From Hymenoscyphus infarciens (lineage: Eukaryota; Ascomycota; Leotiomycetes; Helotiales; Helotiaceae), in contig LLCB01000004.1 of the NCBI GenBank assembly GCA_001414345.1, positions 248,001-312,000 of the forward strand: a DNA stretch of 64,000 bases, read 5' to 3'. Positions 10,592 through 23,200 of this stretch are shown piece after piece. The notes beneath the pieces were generated by a model. The model had not been told where the DNA came from. It ran no database searches and worked only from the letters and a program-made list of their open reading frames with translations. Made by a program: the position numbers and the translations under genes. Position 1 is the stretch's first letter. Each line of letters begins with the position of its first letter.

Positions 10592-13546
10592 ATGGTCAAG
10601 TCCTATTTGTAAGTTTCCATTGCAGTCTCGCAGGTAGTTATTTTCACTAACCACCACAATTATAGAAAGTACGAGCACTCGAAGACATTCGGACTCGTCA
10701 ATTCCAGCACCGCAAATGTTGTTTGGTCGGCAGATGGTTCAGGTTCACGCAGCGGTAGCTCTGGGCGAGCTATTGTTGCTGCAAATGAGGATGTCTTGTG
10801 CTGGGATATAAGAAAAGGAGAGCTGCTCAGTCGCTGGAAAGATAAGGATTGCAATTCACAAGTTACCGCCCTTGCGCAAAGTCAAGTGGACACGGATGTT
10901 TACGCTGCGGGATATGAAGATGGTAGCATACGCCTTTGGGATTCGAAAATCGCCACTGCAATAGTGAGTTTCAATGGCCATCGCTCCGCTATTACCGTTC
11001 TTGCATTCGACAAATCGGGCGTCAGACTAGCCAGTGGATCGAAGGATACGGATGTGATAATATGGGATCTAGTGGCCGAGGTTGGACTATTCAAGTTGAG
11101 GGGACATAAAGATCAAGTGACGGGATTGGAATTCATTCAGCCAGAAGCCCCGATCGTGTCCTCCGAGGACGGAGGAGACGCTGTTCAAGTTGCGAGCGAT
11201 CCTGTCGACGTTGAAGGGTTTCTCCTCACGACTGGAAAAGACGCTCTGATAAAGTTATGGGATGTGACCTCTCAACATTGTATTGAAACCCATGTGGCTC
11301 AAACCAATGGAGAATGCTGGTCTCTTGGTGTTTCTTCAGACGGAAGTGGATGTATTACGACTGGAAATGACGGAGAAATGAAGATTTGGTCGATCGATAC
11401 TGCCGGACTTTTCAAACTATCAACCCAAGTCAATGGAGCTACCGATAGTCGATACCTGCATGATCGTGGCGTCCTACATCGACAAGGCAAGGAGAAAGCC
11501 ATTGGAGTTAGTTTCCATCCTCGACTCGACTATTTCGCCGTCCATGGATCAGAAAAGGCGATAGAAATATGGAGGATACGATCAGAAGAGGAGGTAAAGA
11601 AGAGTCTGGCACGAAAGCGTAAAAGGAGACGTGAAAAACTGGGTTCTGCGATGGAAATGGATGGTGGAGAGTTAGACGAAAAATCCGAGGACACTTCGAG
11701 CGCCGAGATCAGCGACTTTTTCGTTCCATACGTTATTGTAAGAACAGGAGGCAAGGTTCGCTCGTTCGACTGGGTTCATACGAAAGGGTCAAAATCAATT
11801 CAATTGCTAGCGGCTACGACAAATAATCAGTTGGAGGTTTACAGCATACCGACAAAGGAGAAGGCGAAGAAAGCGAAAAGCGAAGAGTTGCCAGACTATA
11901 CACGATCCCTTTCAGTTGAGCTACCCGGTCACCGCGCAGATATCAGAGCTCTGTCGCTTAGCTCGGATGATCGAATGCTTGCTTCTGCGTCAAATGGTGG
12001 ATTAAAGATTTGGAACGTTCGGACAAGCACTTGTATCCGTACATTTGAATGTGGCTATGCGCTGTGTGTTGCATTTTTGCCTGGAGATAAAATTGTGGTT
12101 GTTGGTACTAAGAGTGGCGAGTTGGAGCTATTCGATGTCGCATCAGCTGCCATGCTTGATACCATCAAAGCCCATGAAGGAGCAATATGGACCCTTCAGG
12201 TGCACCCAGATGGACGATCATTGGCTTCAGGCAGCGCAGACAAGACAGCTAAATTCTGGAATTTTGAAATTTTTCAAGAAGACATCCCTGGAACCAAGCG
12301 AACAACCCCGCGACTGAGGCTTGCTCACACAAGAACCCTCAAAGTAGCGGATGATATTCTGAGCATTCGATTCTCTCCGGATTCTCGCCTACTAGCAGTC
12401 GCACTTCTGGACAACACTGTCAAGGTCTTTTTCGTGGACTCCTTGAAGCTTTTCTTAAATCTTTATGGACACAAGTTACCTGTGCTCAATATGGATATTT
12501 CCTTCGATAGCAAGTTGATCGTAACTTGTTCGGCAGACAAAAACGTCAGACTCTGGGGCCTGGATTTTGGTGATTGTCACAAGGCTTTCTTTGCTCACCA
12601 AGACAGTATTTTGCAAGTTGCATTTGTTCCACACAACCAAGATGGGAATGGGCATCACTTTTTCAGTACAAGCAAGGATCGGATGATCAAGTACTGGGAT
12701 GGTGACAAATTCGAGCAGATACAACGTCTAGATGGCCATCATAGCGAGATTTGGGCATTGGCTGTCAGCCGAACGGGAAACTTCCTTGTCAGCGCAAGTC
12801 ACGACAAGAGCATAAGAGTATGGGAACAGACCGACGAGCAGATATTCTTGGAAGAAGAGAGGGAAAAAGAACTCGAGGAATTATACGAAAGTACTTTGAC
12901 TACCTCGCTCGAACCTGAGAAGGACAACGAAGAAAATTCCGCAGAAGTAGGAACCGCTGGGAAACAAACCATTGAGACCCTCATGGCTGGAGAGAAGATT
13001 GCTGAAGCTCTAGAACTTGGCATGGTTGATTTAAAACTCATGGAAGAATGGGAGCTGGCAAAAGCAACACATCCAAACACCGCACCACCAGCCCGAAATC
13101 CCCTTTTTATGGCATTAGGCGGTATAAGCGCAGAAGCTCACGTCTTGTCGGTGGTTCAAAGAGTCAAGGCTGCAGCACTTCAAGATGCTCTTCTGGTTCT
13201 TCCTTTTGCGACTTTGCCGATGCTTTTCACATTCCTCAACATATTTGCGACAAGGTTAATGAACATACCTCTGACGTGTCGAGTTCTGTTTTTCATGTTG
13301 AAGACTCATCACCGACAAATCGTAGCTAGCAGAACGATGCGGCTAATGCTTGATGGCATTCGAACCAATCTACGACAGGCGTTGAAGAAGCAAAAGGATG
13401 AGATGGGATACAATCTTGCAGCATTGAGGGTGATAGGTGCTCAGGTGAAAGAAAAGGGAGTTAAGGATTATGTAGATGAAGATACTTGGGATACAGAGGA
13501 AAATTCGGGGTCACAGAAAAAGCGTGGTTTTGTTCAAGTAAGCTGA
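10592..13546 (+). CDS. UTP12: U3 snoRNP WD40 protein Utp12/Dip2 (WDR3)
   Basis: Component of the UTP-B module of the small-subunit processome in the nucleolus, needed for 18S rRNA maturation. Exon 1 is only 17 nt (10592-10608, MVKSY plus two bases). After a 57-nt intron, exon 2 runs 10666-13546, giving 965 aa (yeast Utp12 is 943). Two tandem WD40 propellers are visible: about a dozen GH...WD-type repeats such as SGSKDTDVIIWD, SGSADKTAKFW, TCSADKNVRLWG and SASHDKSIRVWE. A lysine-rich insert lies near residues 320-345. The C-terminal Utp12 domain follows from about residue 800 (NPLFMALGGISAEAHVLSVV). The ATG is fixed by the conserved N-terminus KYEHSKTFGLVNS. Confidence 0.96.
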
Positions 13547-13937
13547 TAGGTAGGAAAAGGGAAGGAGTTTATGGGGGATTGTGATAGATACAGGTACTTT
13601 TAATACCCCAAGCAATGTTATTTTTACGACAACGTCCTCATCAAAGCTTCAAAAACATCAATTGACTACCCCACACGCTCTTTCTAACTGGACTTTATCA
13701 GTACAAGAGACCATCTACTAAGTGAGCAACCGATCAAAGCCCCGGCTCTCACTCGGTATCTCCCCCACAAATTCGGATACTGGTTTTACGGGGTTCGATA
13801 GGCCTAAATTTAGCCCCCTGTGGTGCCTTCAGTGATCAACAGAAGCCGAGGCCGAGGCTGTTGATCAGATAACACTCCCATAAACCCCGCGAGATGCTTC
13901 AATTCAACAACGCAATCAATTCCCTCCAAACCTCACA
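13547..13937. other. Intergenic UTP12 - phosphotransferase
   Basis: 3' UTR of UTP12 and promoter/5' UTR of the next gene. No repeat or RNA gene recognised. Confidence 0.4.
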
Positions 13938-15216
13938 ATGGCCGGTGCCGTAAGACAACCTATTGATATCCAATCGCTAGAGCGATACATCTCCAAAAAC
14001 GTTCCCGAAATCAAGATCCCTATCGATGTCAAGCAGGTAGATTACCCCACCGAAGCTATACACCTAGATAAAAGTGAGAAATTGTGCTAATTTATGGGTG
14101 ACGATGAATAGTTTGGCTTCGGACAATCGAATCCTACATACCAACTCACAGCTTCCGATGGCATGAAATTCGTTATGCGCAAGAAACCCCCGGGAAAACT
14201 AGTATCGAAGACTGCGCACCAGGTGGAGAGGGAATACAAGGTCATACATGCTCTGGAGAAGACGGATGTCCCTGTTCCCAAGGCATATTGTCTCTGTGAG
14301 GATGTGAGCATTGTTGGGACGGCGTTTTATATTATGGAGTTCTTGGATGGGAGGATTATTGAGGATGCGACGATACCGGATGTTTCGTCGGAGGAGAGAA
14401 GGGAGATGTGTGTATACTCGGAGAAAGAGGGGTTATGAAAGACTGACGGAAATAGGTGGCACGATGCTATAAGGACTCTGGCGAAACTTCATAGGATTGT
14501 ACCAAAGGATGTTGGTTTAGAAACATTTGGTCGACCATCTGGGTTTTACGATCGTCAGATCAAAACCTTCACTACGATCGAGAAAGCACAGGCGGAAACT
14601 GTGGACGTCGATACAAAAGAGGCGGTTGGACAGATGCCACATATTAAAGAGATATTGGAGTTCTTCAGTGATGGGGAATTGCAACCTAGAGATCGGGGTG
14701 CTCCTATACATGGAGATTATAAAATCGATAACTTGGTCTTTCATAAGACTGAACCGAGGGTTATTGGGATATTAGAGTAAGCTACCTGATCCCTATATTC
14801 GCATTTAAGAAGCATAATTAACAATAAATAGTTGGGAAATGTCAACAATAGGCCACCCCCTCTCCGACATCGTAAACCTCATGACCCCCTACAACCTCAA
14901 CAACCAAACCCTCATTTCAAAAATCCAAGGTTTCAGTCCCGGCGAAACCCTTGGCCTCCCAGGCCCGGAAGAATTAGTAGAATGGTACGGAGAGGTTGCA
15001 GGCTGGGATCCAACTCCAGAATTAAGCTGGGGAACTGCTTTTGGGTTTTTCAGAGCAACGTGTATTTATCAGGGGATTGCGGCGAGATATGCTGTTCGTC
15101 AGGCAAGTAGTGCGCAGGCAAAGCAGAATGCTGAGTTGAGACATCCGATGGGGAGGTTGGCTTGGAAGCATGTTGAAAGTGCTCGGGAGAGGGCGAAGAG
15201 CAAGGCGAGGTTATAG
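13938..15216 (+). CDS. APH-fold phosphotransferase, ACAD10/11 N-terminal type
   Basis: Four exons (13938-14036, 14112-14407, 14456-14776, 14832-15216) give 366 aa. The fold is the aminoglycoside-phosphotransferase/choline-kinase type. Visible motifs: a nucleotide-binding stretch [11 protein letters not shown], then [12 protein letters not shown] with the likely ATP-anchoring lysine. The catalytic loop is [14 protein letters not shown] (HGDxxxxN) and the metal-binding segment [13 protein letters not shown] spans the last intron. This arrangement, including [12 protein letters not shown] and [10 protein letters not shown], matches the kinase-like domain at the N-terminus of ACAD10/11 and stand-alone fungal homologues, thought to phosphorylate 4-hydroxyacyl-CoAs; the substrate here is inference. 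No acyl-CoA dehydrogenase domain follows, so it is a stand-alone kinase. Confidence 0.88.
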
Positions 15217-15433
15217 ATGGGATTTGTAGAAATATGAATGATTCTTCTGACTGTGGTTATTTGTTTTGACTTTTGATCTGAGAGCTAAGAGCTATCAACT
15301 ATAAAGAATGTCGCGCTAACAAGCTCCTTGCTTCTTGGTATCATCATTTCTATGTTTAAGTAAATGCTACAAAGTCGGACTTTTGAATGCTCATATTTAT
15401 CACAACTAACAGCGTGTGCTATTTCAGCGACAT
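15217..15433. other. Intergenic 3' flank
   Basis: 3' UTR region of the phosphotransferase gene and the 3' side of the minus-strand orphan exon. Nothing else seen. Confidence 0.4.
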
Positions 15434-15634
15434 TTATGAGCTGTAATTGGATATTATCCTCGCTATCCTCTCAAGCGGCCCTGGTGTTCCCCAGTTCATA
15501 ATGAACTTTTCCCCTTCCATATCAACTTGTCCTTTTGCCCAAGTCTCGCCTGGACCCAAGTTTCCCCAAATTGTCCTACATTCATCTCCTCCTTGGTTCC
15601 GACGATGTTCCCATTGATAGTCGCGATCTAGTCT
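15434..15634 (-). pseudogene. Orphan terminal exon of an unrecognised gene
   Basis: On the minus strand a clean 66-residue frame follows a good splice acceptor (CTAAAT...TTTATCAG) and ends in TAA at 15434. It contains CRTIWGNLGPGETWAKGQVD and FIMNWGTPGPLERIARI. The low stop density, tryptophan/glycine content and codon-like composition suggest real coding DNA, but the sequence beyond (15640-16000) is AT-rich and offers no upstream exon. I do not recognise the family. It is probably the 3' remnant of a gene lost to insertion or decay. Confidence 0.35.
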
Positions 15635-16954
15635 CTGATAAATTTAGCCTGTCAGCTTGCTGCACATAACAGTTTGGTTTACTTTCACCAGTTGTAGAAC
15701 TGACCAATTATATTAGCACTGTAGTGTATTAAATAGTGAGTCTAGTTTTGTTCATTTATTAAATCACTTTGTTCAAATATATTAAATGAATTCTGTTATC
15801 TAATTAAAGTTACGACATTTCGAAGTATGCAGAATGCTGGAAACTTATCTGAGTAACAATTAATTGACTTGAATATTCAATAATAACTAGATTACTTAAG
15901 TTGATGAGATAAAGTTGCAAACTTTCAAAAGGTGTTGAATGGTAGAGACTCATCTGAATAATATCTATCAAAAAGAACTATGAAAGAAAGGTTAGAATAA
16001 GTTAGTAAAATAGAGCTTATTACTTGAATCTTTGCTTTGTACATGTCTAGACCTCTTGATGGTGAATAAAGTATCCCAGCTTTGTATTACAATATCCCGC
16101 TGTAATGAAAGGAGGTCTAGCTTCGGTAAGTCCCAAAAATCGCCCAATAAGAAGAGAGTGTTCAACAGTATTTTGTTTTTCAACACAGGAATAGCAAAGT
16201 ACCATCTTTGGCTAGAAAATCAGTCGTTTTACAGCCAACTTATAGTGGAACTTGACAGAAAGGATGGTACAGCATACCCCAGCGGTGCATCTTGTTTCTA
16301 GAAGCTAGAGCTTATTATCTTGTTGAAGATTTCTCGGTACCTGGGTTCTATTTGGCGGCTGGGGATAAGGCTAACTAGAAGGCTGGCTGTGAGAACTTGT
16401 GCACCATGGGTTTTGCTTTTGTTGCACGTCGCACTTTCGTTGGTTCATTGGCTACGGCCGGAAAAAAGGCTGTGGGGTTTTAATCTACCATACACCTGCA
16501 GTTTTGTTGCATATCGCATCTTGGTTGGTTATTTGGCTATGGTTGGATGGCTGTTTCGTTGCTGCAGGGTTTACTTTTAGTTCGCTAACCGAGAGTACCT
16601 TTACATATCGGATTCCATTTTGTTGTTTGTCTATGGTTGGTTCATTAGCCGGGTGATCATGAGGCTTTTGAATTATTCAACTGTGTGTGGTAGACCTGAC
16701 CAGCTATACATTTGTTGCACAATGCATCCTGTTATTTGTCTACGGCTGGATAGACAACTGGCTAAATACTGGTTTTGTCACATGGTCGCATTTTATTTGC
16801 TTTTTAGAGTAGAGAGTACCTGCAATATACTCTGAGGGTGGAGCTTATAAGAAAAAAGATGACGGGAAATGAAAATGTTCGTTACCACTTTTAGAGTTGG
16901 CAACGTACTCAATAACTCTTCGAGGCATCTCGGTGGCTCCTGACCCTACGTAAC
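15635..16954. repeat. AT-rich decayed DNA with a degenerate repeat block
   Basis: 15,700-16,020 is strongly AT-rich with no coding signal. 16,410-16,800 holds about four imperfect copies of a 45-50 nt motif beginning TTTTGTTGCA or similar and continuing with GGTTGGTT..TGGCTATGG-like text (starts near 16,418, 16,502, 16,617 and 16,709). The copies differ by substitutions and gaps. No transposon ends were identified. Confidence 0.4.
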
Positions 16955-17297
16955 TCATATATAAAAAGTGTACAAGACTAGCTCCAAGTTGACCCAAGTA
17001 GTCTCTTCATAAGAGAATTCTTGCGCAGCCTCTCCATCCATGAATCCGTAAACATAGGCTTCTCCAATTAAGCGATACACGGGTCCTTTTTTTTCTGCTC
17101 GCTGAACTTGTCGCATAATAAACGGTGTCTTGGCGCCACATAATATCACAATAAGATCATCTTTCCCTATCTTATTCGGGCCCAGACCAAATGTTCCATT
17201 CCTAGTTAGAAAGAAGTCTCGTCCCTTACACACCTCGTCAAAGCGTTGATGGAATTCCTCTACCTCACTGCCAACCTCATACGCCTTATTCCCATCC
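16955..17297 (-). pseudogene. C-terminal fragment of a HET-domain (heterokaryon incompatibility) protein
   Basis: The minus-strand frame reads DFFLTRNGTFGLGPNKIGKDD, then LIVILCGAKTPFIMRQV and YRLIGEAYVYGFMDGEA. This is the pattern found at the C-terminus of many ascomycete HET proteins (RRFF.T..G..GLGP...GD.V.V..G...PF.LR...YRLVGE.YVHG.MDGE). A possible acceptor (ATGCTAG) begins the exon near 17,297. Neither an N-terminal HET domain nor other exons lie in the 1.2 kb upstream, so this is a truncated relic or the last exon of a decayed gene. HET proteins take part in non-self recognition in fungi. Confidence 0.6.
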
Positions 17298-18529
17298 CGC
17301 CACCCCTAGCATCTTGTCCCTAGAAAGCTATAATATAATTAGAAATATGCAAGCACCTTTTAACTCTATACTCGTATACAAATCTCATATCTCAAAAGTA
17401 AATTATATGCGTGCTAAACAATATGCGTGCTAAACAGGCTCTTACTCAGCTTTCACGACAGCGAGATTGCCCTACCCCCTTGATTCTTGTACCCAGACAA
17501 TTCAAAACGTACCTCGAGATCCCATTAAAGTCAAGTAGATAGCTCACACAGGACGCTCCTTATCCACCCTCTCAACAAATCAGATAATCGAAAGTCCCTC
17601 CCTTCCCCTTCAACCCCAAACAGTACTCGATAATGAAAAAAAGCTCTCTGATCTCAAAAACGCAAGCCAATTTCCTCACCCATTTCCTCTCAAGCAATCG
17701 TGCCTTTGGATGGATGCTCAAATCCACTCGAAAGACCATAAAGCAGCTGACGAAGTCTTACAAAATAATTCTCTTTACCGAGCCGAACTGATTACCACGA
17801 TAACAGCAACCTTAGCTATGGCAAAACCCAACAAGACAAGCTTTCAAAGAAGAAGAAGCAGCCTACCTGAAATTCGTAACTTCCAACTCGTAAATTAATT
17901 CAAGTCATTCACTTGTCCCAAAGGGCTGGAATAATCAAGTGCCTTCTATGTTCCTCGAAGTGAAGTTCGAGGTAAATCGTAGAAGGGAAAGGTGAAATGA
18001 GAATAGCCTCATGGCGTCCAATTCCAGCTGTGATTTCATAGCATTCATTATGTTTTACTTTATCATGATACATTTCTCGTTGCCTACCACCCACTTCATC
18101 CCCCAGTCCAGTAGGAATAATGCCCTCTCCAAGCCCCCAAATATACAAAGGCCATGCGCCGTAACGGTATTTTCAACTTCCATCCACTTTCCTTGATGTT
18201 CCAGCACACGAATTGGTGCCATACGGTCTCTCCTCAGCGATGCAAAATGAACCTCCCTATTACTCCATTAACTCACCCCGGGTATCGAAATCCCTCGCGC
18301 CTCTACCATCCTCGATACGCTAAGAATCGATTCTCGGAGGACTTTTAGAATCATGAGATTTGCCTTTGCCAAACGGACTCGAACTCCTCGATTCCTCATG
18401 TCTATAATGTCGAGCAAGAAAAAAAATTAGAAATCTGGTTCCTTAAAACTCCGCCCCAAACTCCGAAAACAAAACAACTCCTCAACTCCAAACAAATCAA
18501 AGGAAAATAAAAGAAAGGGAAGGAATAAA
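17298..18529. other. Gene-poor region upstream of the HET fragment
   Basis: Contains a small direct duplication of ATGCGTGCTAAACA at about 17,408-17,436. A minus-strand open frame at 17,909-18,148 (ending HLIIPALWDK) has protein-like composition in pieces but no recognised domain, and its neighbouring frames contain stops. Probably decayed coding DNA; not called as a gene. Confidence 0.35.
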
Positions 18530-19504
18530 CTAATAGTCTATACGAGGGGGATATGGGCAATGATGGACGTACGATCTCCTTCGTTCGCCCTCTTTCCGGA
18601 ATCCTTCAATCGTCCTAAAGATCTCCTTCCGTCCACCCGCAGCATCGACCAACTTCCCACCCATACTCATACTCACCTTCTCCCTCGCATTCGCGGAAAG
18701 GAGTTTCTTGAGGAGGAGATGACGCATGAGAATGCAGACGTAGACGCCGCAATCACTACTATTAGTTTGTTTAGGACTATCTTCGAGATCCATGAATCGC
18801 AGATTCTTTCCAAGTAGTTGCGATAGTTGGGTCGTAGCGTGGTATGCATCTCGGTAGTTATGTTGGGCCATGGAATCGTAGTGGAAGGCTACTCCGTCGA
18901 GGACCGATACGAGGAGTAGAGACCAATGTGTGCCTTCCTCTGGCCGAGTGACGTTTTGCGCATTATTGATTGGGAGAAATATATGTGTGGTTTTCGAAAA
19001 GTTGGGGAGAGCTTCTTTGAGCGTCAAAACATTGGGCGTCTTCATTAACATGAATGCCATCGTAGGTCGCAGGAGAACGATATGGGAGGAGGGGTAGAGC
19101 TTCAGTTCTTCCCTCTCGAGATATCTATTTGTTGTCTTGGCTTAGTGGAGGGTTTGAGGGTGGAGATGGGGAAGTGGAGGATGTACTCTTCCCAGAAGGC
19201 TATGCACTATTCGGGATTAGTAAATGTATATCCCAAGTCGAAGGTGAAGACCTTACATTATCCGTGAGCCAGTCATTCTTGAGTGTATCAATATCTTCCT
19301 TCATCACTGTGAGATCATCAGCACCCGTTGATATTATATTCCCAGGCCTCACTTACACCGGACATCGTAATCTATCGCATGTTAGTCTTCACACCTTCGC
19401 AGATAGAGAGAAATCCCGGGGTTGTACTTACAGCTCAAATACGCATCATCGGGCTGCAGCTGTGAATTCCCGAAGCGCCAGGTCAGCTTCCAGCGCTTGC
19501 CCAT
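18530..19504 (-). CDS. NEP2: NEDD8-specific protease (SENP8/DEN1/Nep2), C48 peptidase
   Basis: Ulp1-fold cysteine protease that removes NEDD8 from non-cullin substrates. Five exons reconstruct a 250-aa protein: 19504-19432, 19371-19357 (only 15 nt), 19306-19257, 19206-19187 (only 20 nt) and 19124-18530. The joined N-terminus contains AYLSYYDVRL and NDWLTDNCIAFWEEYLERE, the exact SENP8-type pattern, which is strong support for the micro-exons. Catalytic residues are His119 (GTHWSLL), Asp136 (HYDSM), Gln172 and Cys178 (SSDCGVYVC). Each proposed intron has a GT donor and an AG acceptor, several with CTAAC-like branch sites. The start ATG (MGKRWKLTWRF) is the first in frame after upstream stops. 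Same strand as the large gene upstream, 717 bp apart. Confidence 0.88.
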
Positions 19505-20221
19505 TTTCCAGCCAACTACCCGTTGTGCAGAAGGTCAAGCACAGCACCATGAAGGGAACATACCGTATCACCGAAATGCTTGCTAACCCTGCCCTTGAAA
19601 GGGTGGAAGCCTTTGCCTGACATTTTCGGTCTTTTTTTGCGGAGGCAGGGCTGAGAGGAACGCGGGGTTGCGGTTGCGGTTGTCGCAGATGAGAATGGAT
19701 CGTCTTGCCGAGGCGGGAGAAGAGGGGTTCGTTGATTAGGCGTTGGCGTAAAAGGTGGCTACAATTATCTCGATTGAGGGTGTCTTTGCTGTGAGAGTAG
19801 AGTGCAGTGTTGTCGTCCAGGACTTGAGGTTGATTCAATTCACAATACTCGTACCCAGCCCCGATTCCGGTCCGGCCTCGGCATGTCATCGGCTTTGGAA
19901 AGGTCTAGATGTACCTATTTTTGATCTTACCTTCATCGCAACACCCACTCCTCACAACCAGTTGCAATATTATATGAATCCATTCTATTATGTGTCTGTT
20001 TGGCTCTAATTAAGCTGGTGCAAGCCCTAATCTTTTGAATCGTTCATTTGATCCTGTCGCCCGGTTTCATTTCAATGCCAATCTGCCAAATCCAGAGCCA
20101 GAGTCCCACATATCAACAATGACCCTTACTCAAAGCAATATAAACCGACATTATCACATACCATATTGTACAGCTTTCCCTGGTTGAAATGAGCAAATAA
20201 AAGCCATGTGCTGCTGAACAC
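19505..20221. other. Intergenic upstream of the NEDD8 protease
   Basis: Probably the protease promoter plus the 3' UTR of the following large gene. A 147-codon open frame overlaps on the minus strand at 19,446-19,889 but begins at ATG with no recognised domain and is out of frame with the protease. Confidence 0.4.
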
Positions 20222-23200
20222 CTAATCAGCTCCCTTCCCTTTCCGAATCTTATCCCTAATCGCTGCTTGTCTCGCCTTCCAGCCCTCCGCAAATTGAGCT
20301 ACGGGATTGTTCTTCGTGGCTTCAACGACCTTCGCGATTGCTTTGCCTGAAGCCTTATATGCCTTGATCATGGCACTTTTCTTTTCCATGAGGCCATGCG
20401 CAATTTTTGTTTTCTCTTCGGTTCTCTTCTGCACAAGGTCATCAACAATTTTGGCGCCACCTTCCTGATATTGCTTGACCAGGAGCCCCATCTGATCTTC
20501 TTCGTTTGCCAACCTAATAATCATTTCCTGGTTCTCTGTTAGCAAGGAATGGCTTGGGAGAGTTATAAACCTACATCCGCAACCCGATGAACCGCATCTT
20601 TCAAGTTCGTGTAGTGTGGTCTCATCGCAACGTTCCATGATTCGTTGCTTGACATCTCCTGCTCACTGCCTTCACTCGAGCTGCCACTGCTCATCCCCGG
20701 GACCTCCATTCCACCTCCCACAAGCGTCTTCTCAGGGTCGTCAGCAAATATCTGCGGCTTCTGGCTGCTTCGTTTGGTCGCCCGAGTCGCCATAAGTGCA
20801 TTGATAGCTTTGTCAACTCCACCACCACACACCAAAAGAGCTTGTTTTGCAGCGTGTTCACTCGTGTCGGGCAGCGCAGATCGGATCATCTCAATCTTTT
20901 TTCGGGTATCATGATTGATCACCTCGCTTCTGCGAATATCTGCCATCGGTTGAGCTCTGCCATTAACACTCGATGCTCCGAATGAATTGCCAGTTAGAAC
21001 GGCTTGTGGTTTAGGAATATTCTGCGGCTTCTCGGTCGCCCCTCTAGACTTTCTCTGCCCAGTGGATTCAGATCGAAGACGTTCCGTAAAACCACTAGAC
21101 TTGCGAGTATGCGGCTCAGTAAAAGGATCTGCAAGTTGTTGTACCTCAACAACCTCCTTGCCTATGACACCTTCGTAATTCCCACTCATCGTCTTTTGAT
21201 GAGCAATGTAGCGTAATTCGACAGTTTCAGGGGATCCAGGTCGAACCTTGTTCTGACTGCCTATCTTTGCCTTGGTTCCGAAGAGCTCATTTGCTTTGAA
21301 TGGGCCTCGCACCACTGGGTTGTCACGATGTTTAGGTTGACTTAGCTCCTTGATTCTTCCATCGATGCCCATATGATCACCAACAACAGGGCCGTTCAAT
21401 GGCAAGGGACTTCCATTGGCATCGACCCGTGAGAGCTGCGAGGATTGCTTCTTTCGAGGAAACTTCGAAGCCGCAGCTGGGGACATTGGTGAAGGCGAGG
21501 AACTCCTAGCCAAACCATCATCGACGTTGCCAAAGTTACCATCTGCCATTCCTTCATCCTTCCGCTGAGCAGGACCGCTTTGCTGCCTCTTGCTTGGTGG
21601 GCTTTTCACGTCAACCTGCTCGACCTTGTCAAGTTTTCTCTTCTTGGCTAGCGGATTCTCCTTGGCCGAACTTGATGCTATAACAACTTCGACTTGTGAC
21701 TTGGGGGTTGCTGATAATCGACCTAAGTTCATTGGTCCGCTCTTGCTGAACGCGATTAAAGTTGTCTTCCGATGCACACTATCGTCAACCAGAGGAGCAT
21801 TGGAGTTCTCTTCGCCAGCAACTGCCACGGAGCCTCCTCGTTCATTTAGTGCAGGTGTATCCAAGTTCTTGTTGAACGATGCTTCGTTGACACCCACTGA
21901 TTTGGCTCGAGTCTCTAAGAAAGGGTTAACCTTCTTTACCTCTGATTTGCGTGGTACAGCAGGCTTCTTGAAATGAAGCTCTGAAGCTCGTTTGTTGGCA
22001 TTTTCGTCTGCATTGTTCGTTTGAGCGTCAGCGTTTTGCTCAGATGACGCATTCTGAACATCCTCCTGGATGAAGCTCCGTCTCTTTTTAGCAGGCGTAG
22101 GCTCTTCAGGCTCGGCTTTTCTCTTTCGAGAAGCATTGTAGTCCCCACTTCCCATGTTTGATTTAGCTGGCGAGAAACCCTGACTACCAACTTGGACTGC
22201 TAGCGTCTGCCCTAAAACATTCTGATCATCTAATACACCCATTGGATTATGAAGTAGTTCTTGATCTACTTCCATCTCAACCTCGTCAGCCTGCGGTCTA
22301 AGCTCCGGGGATTTTTTGACAAGAGCATTGTCAAGAATTTGGCTCATTTTGTCTGCCAACTCCTTCGGGTGACGCTTGCTGGTTGACTTGTCACTCTTTT
22401 CTGTGCTGTTTGGCTGGCTTTGATTCAGCAAGACTAGATCTTTTGGCACCTCTGTATTTCGAACCTCTTGCGACGGCAACGGCATCGAGACCCCGGCAAC
22501 ATTATCATCGTCCTCAAACCCTGCCATAGGAAGCTCTCCATAGTCATCTCCATCCGATTCGATGATTGTTCGGCTACCCTTTTGTTTGACAGGAGCAGTT
22601 GCCATCTCTTCACGTTCGTCTTCAACCTCGACCGGGATCTTGGCTTTTCGGATGGGGACCTTTTCGGGTTTTCCGCGGAGGACCGGGATCTTGGAAGCTC
22701 TCAGCACCTTTGGTGGATTATTCAATTCCTTCAATTCTTGAGATTTCCTCTGGGGCTTCTCACGAGGAGGTGGAGCTTGGAGGTCATCGATCACGTCCTC
22801 GCTGCTCAGTTCATGTGATTTTGTTGTTGCGGATTTTCCTGGTCTCCCTCGACGAGCTTCCTTTGCTTTGGGAGACGGCTTGTCTTGGAAAAGTTCCATC
22901 TTTGAAGGAACCACATTCTTTGCCCGTGTCTTTCCATACTTGGTTGTCCCTTTCTTGACCTTGGAGCTCTTTTTTTTTTTTGAGTTTGATGAACTGGCTA
23001 GGCCCTCATCATCCGAGGCAGCGGGCAAATCGTATTCATCTCCCGTAGTGTTGCCTTGCGAGGTCGTGGGTAATTTCGGTGTCATCTTTCCTTTCTGGGG
23101 ATGGGTTTGTTCTGCGTGAGCATATGAACCTTTAATTGTCTTGTTCATATCCTTCACGGCCCGCGTGGGCTTCGGAGTCGACGCGTTGTGCTCATCGGAT

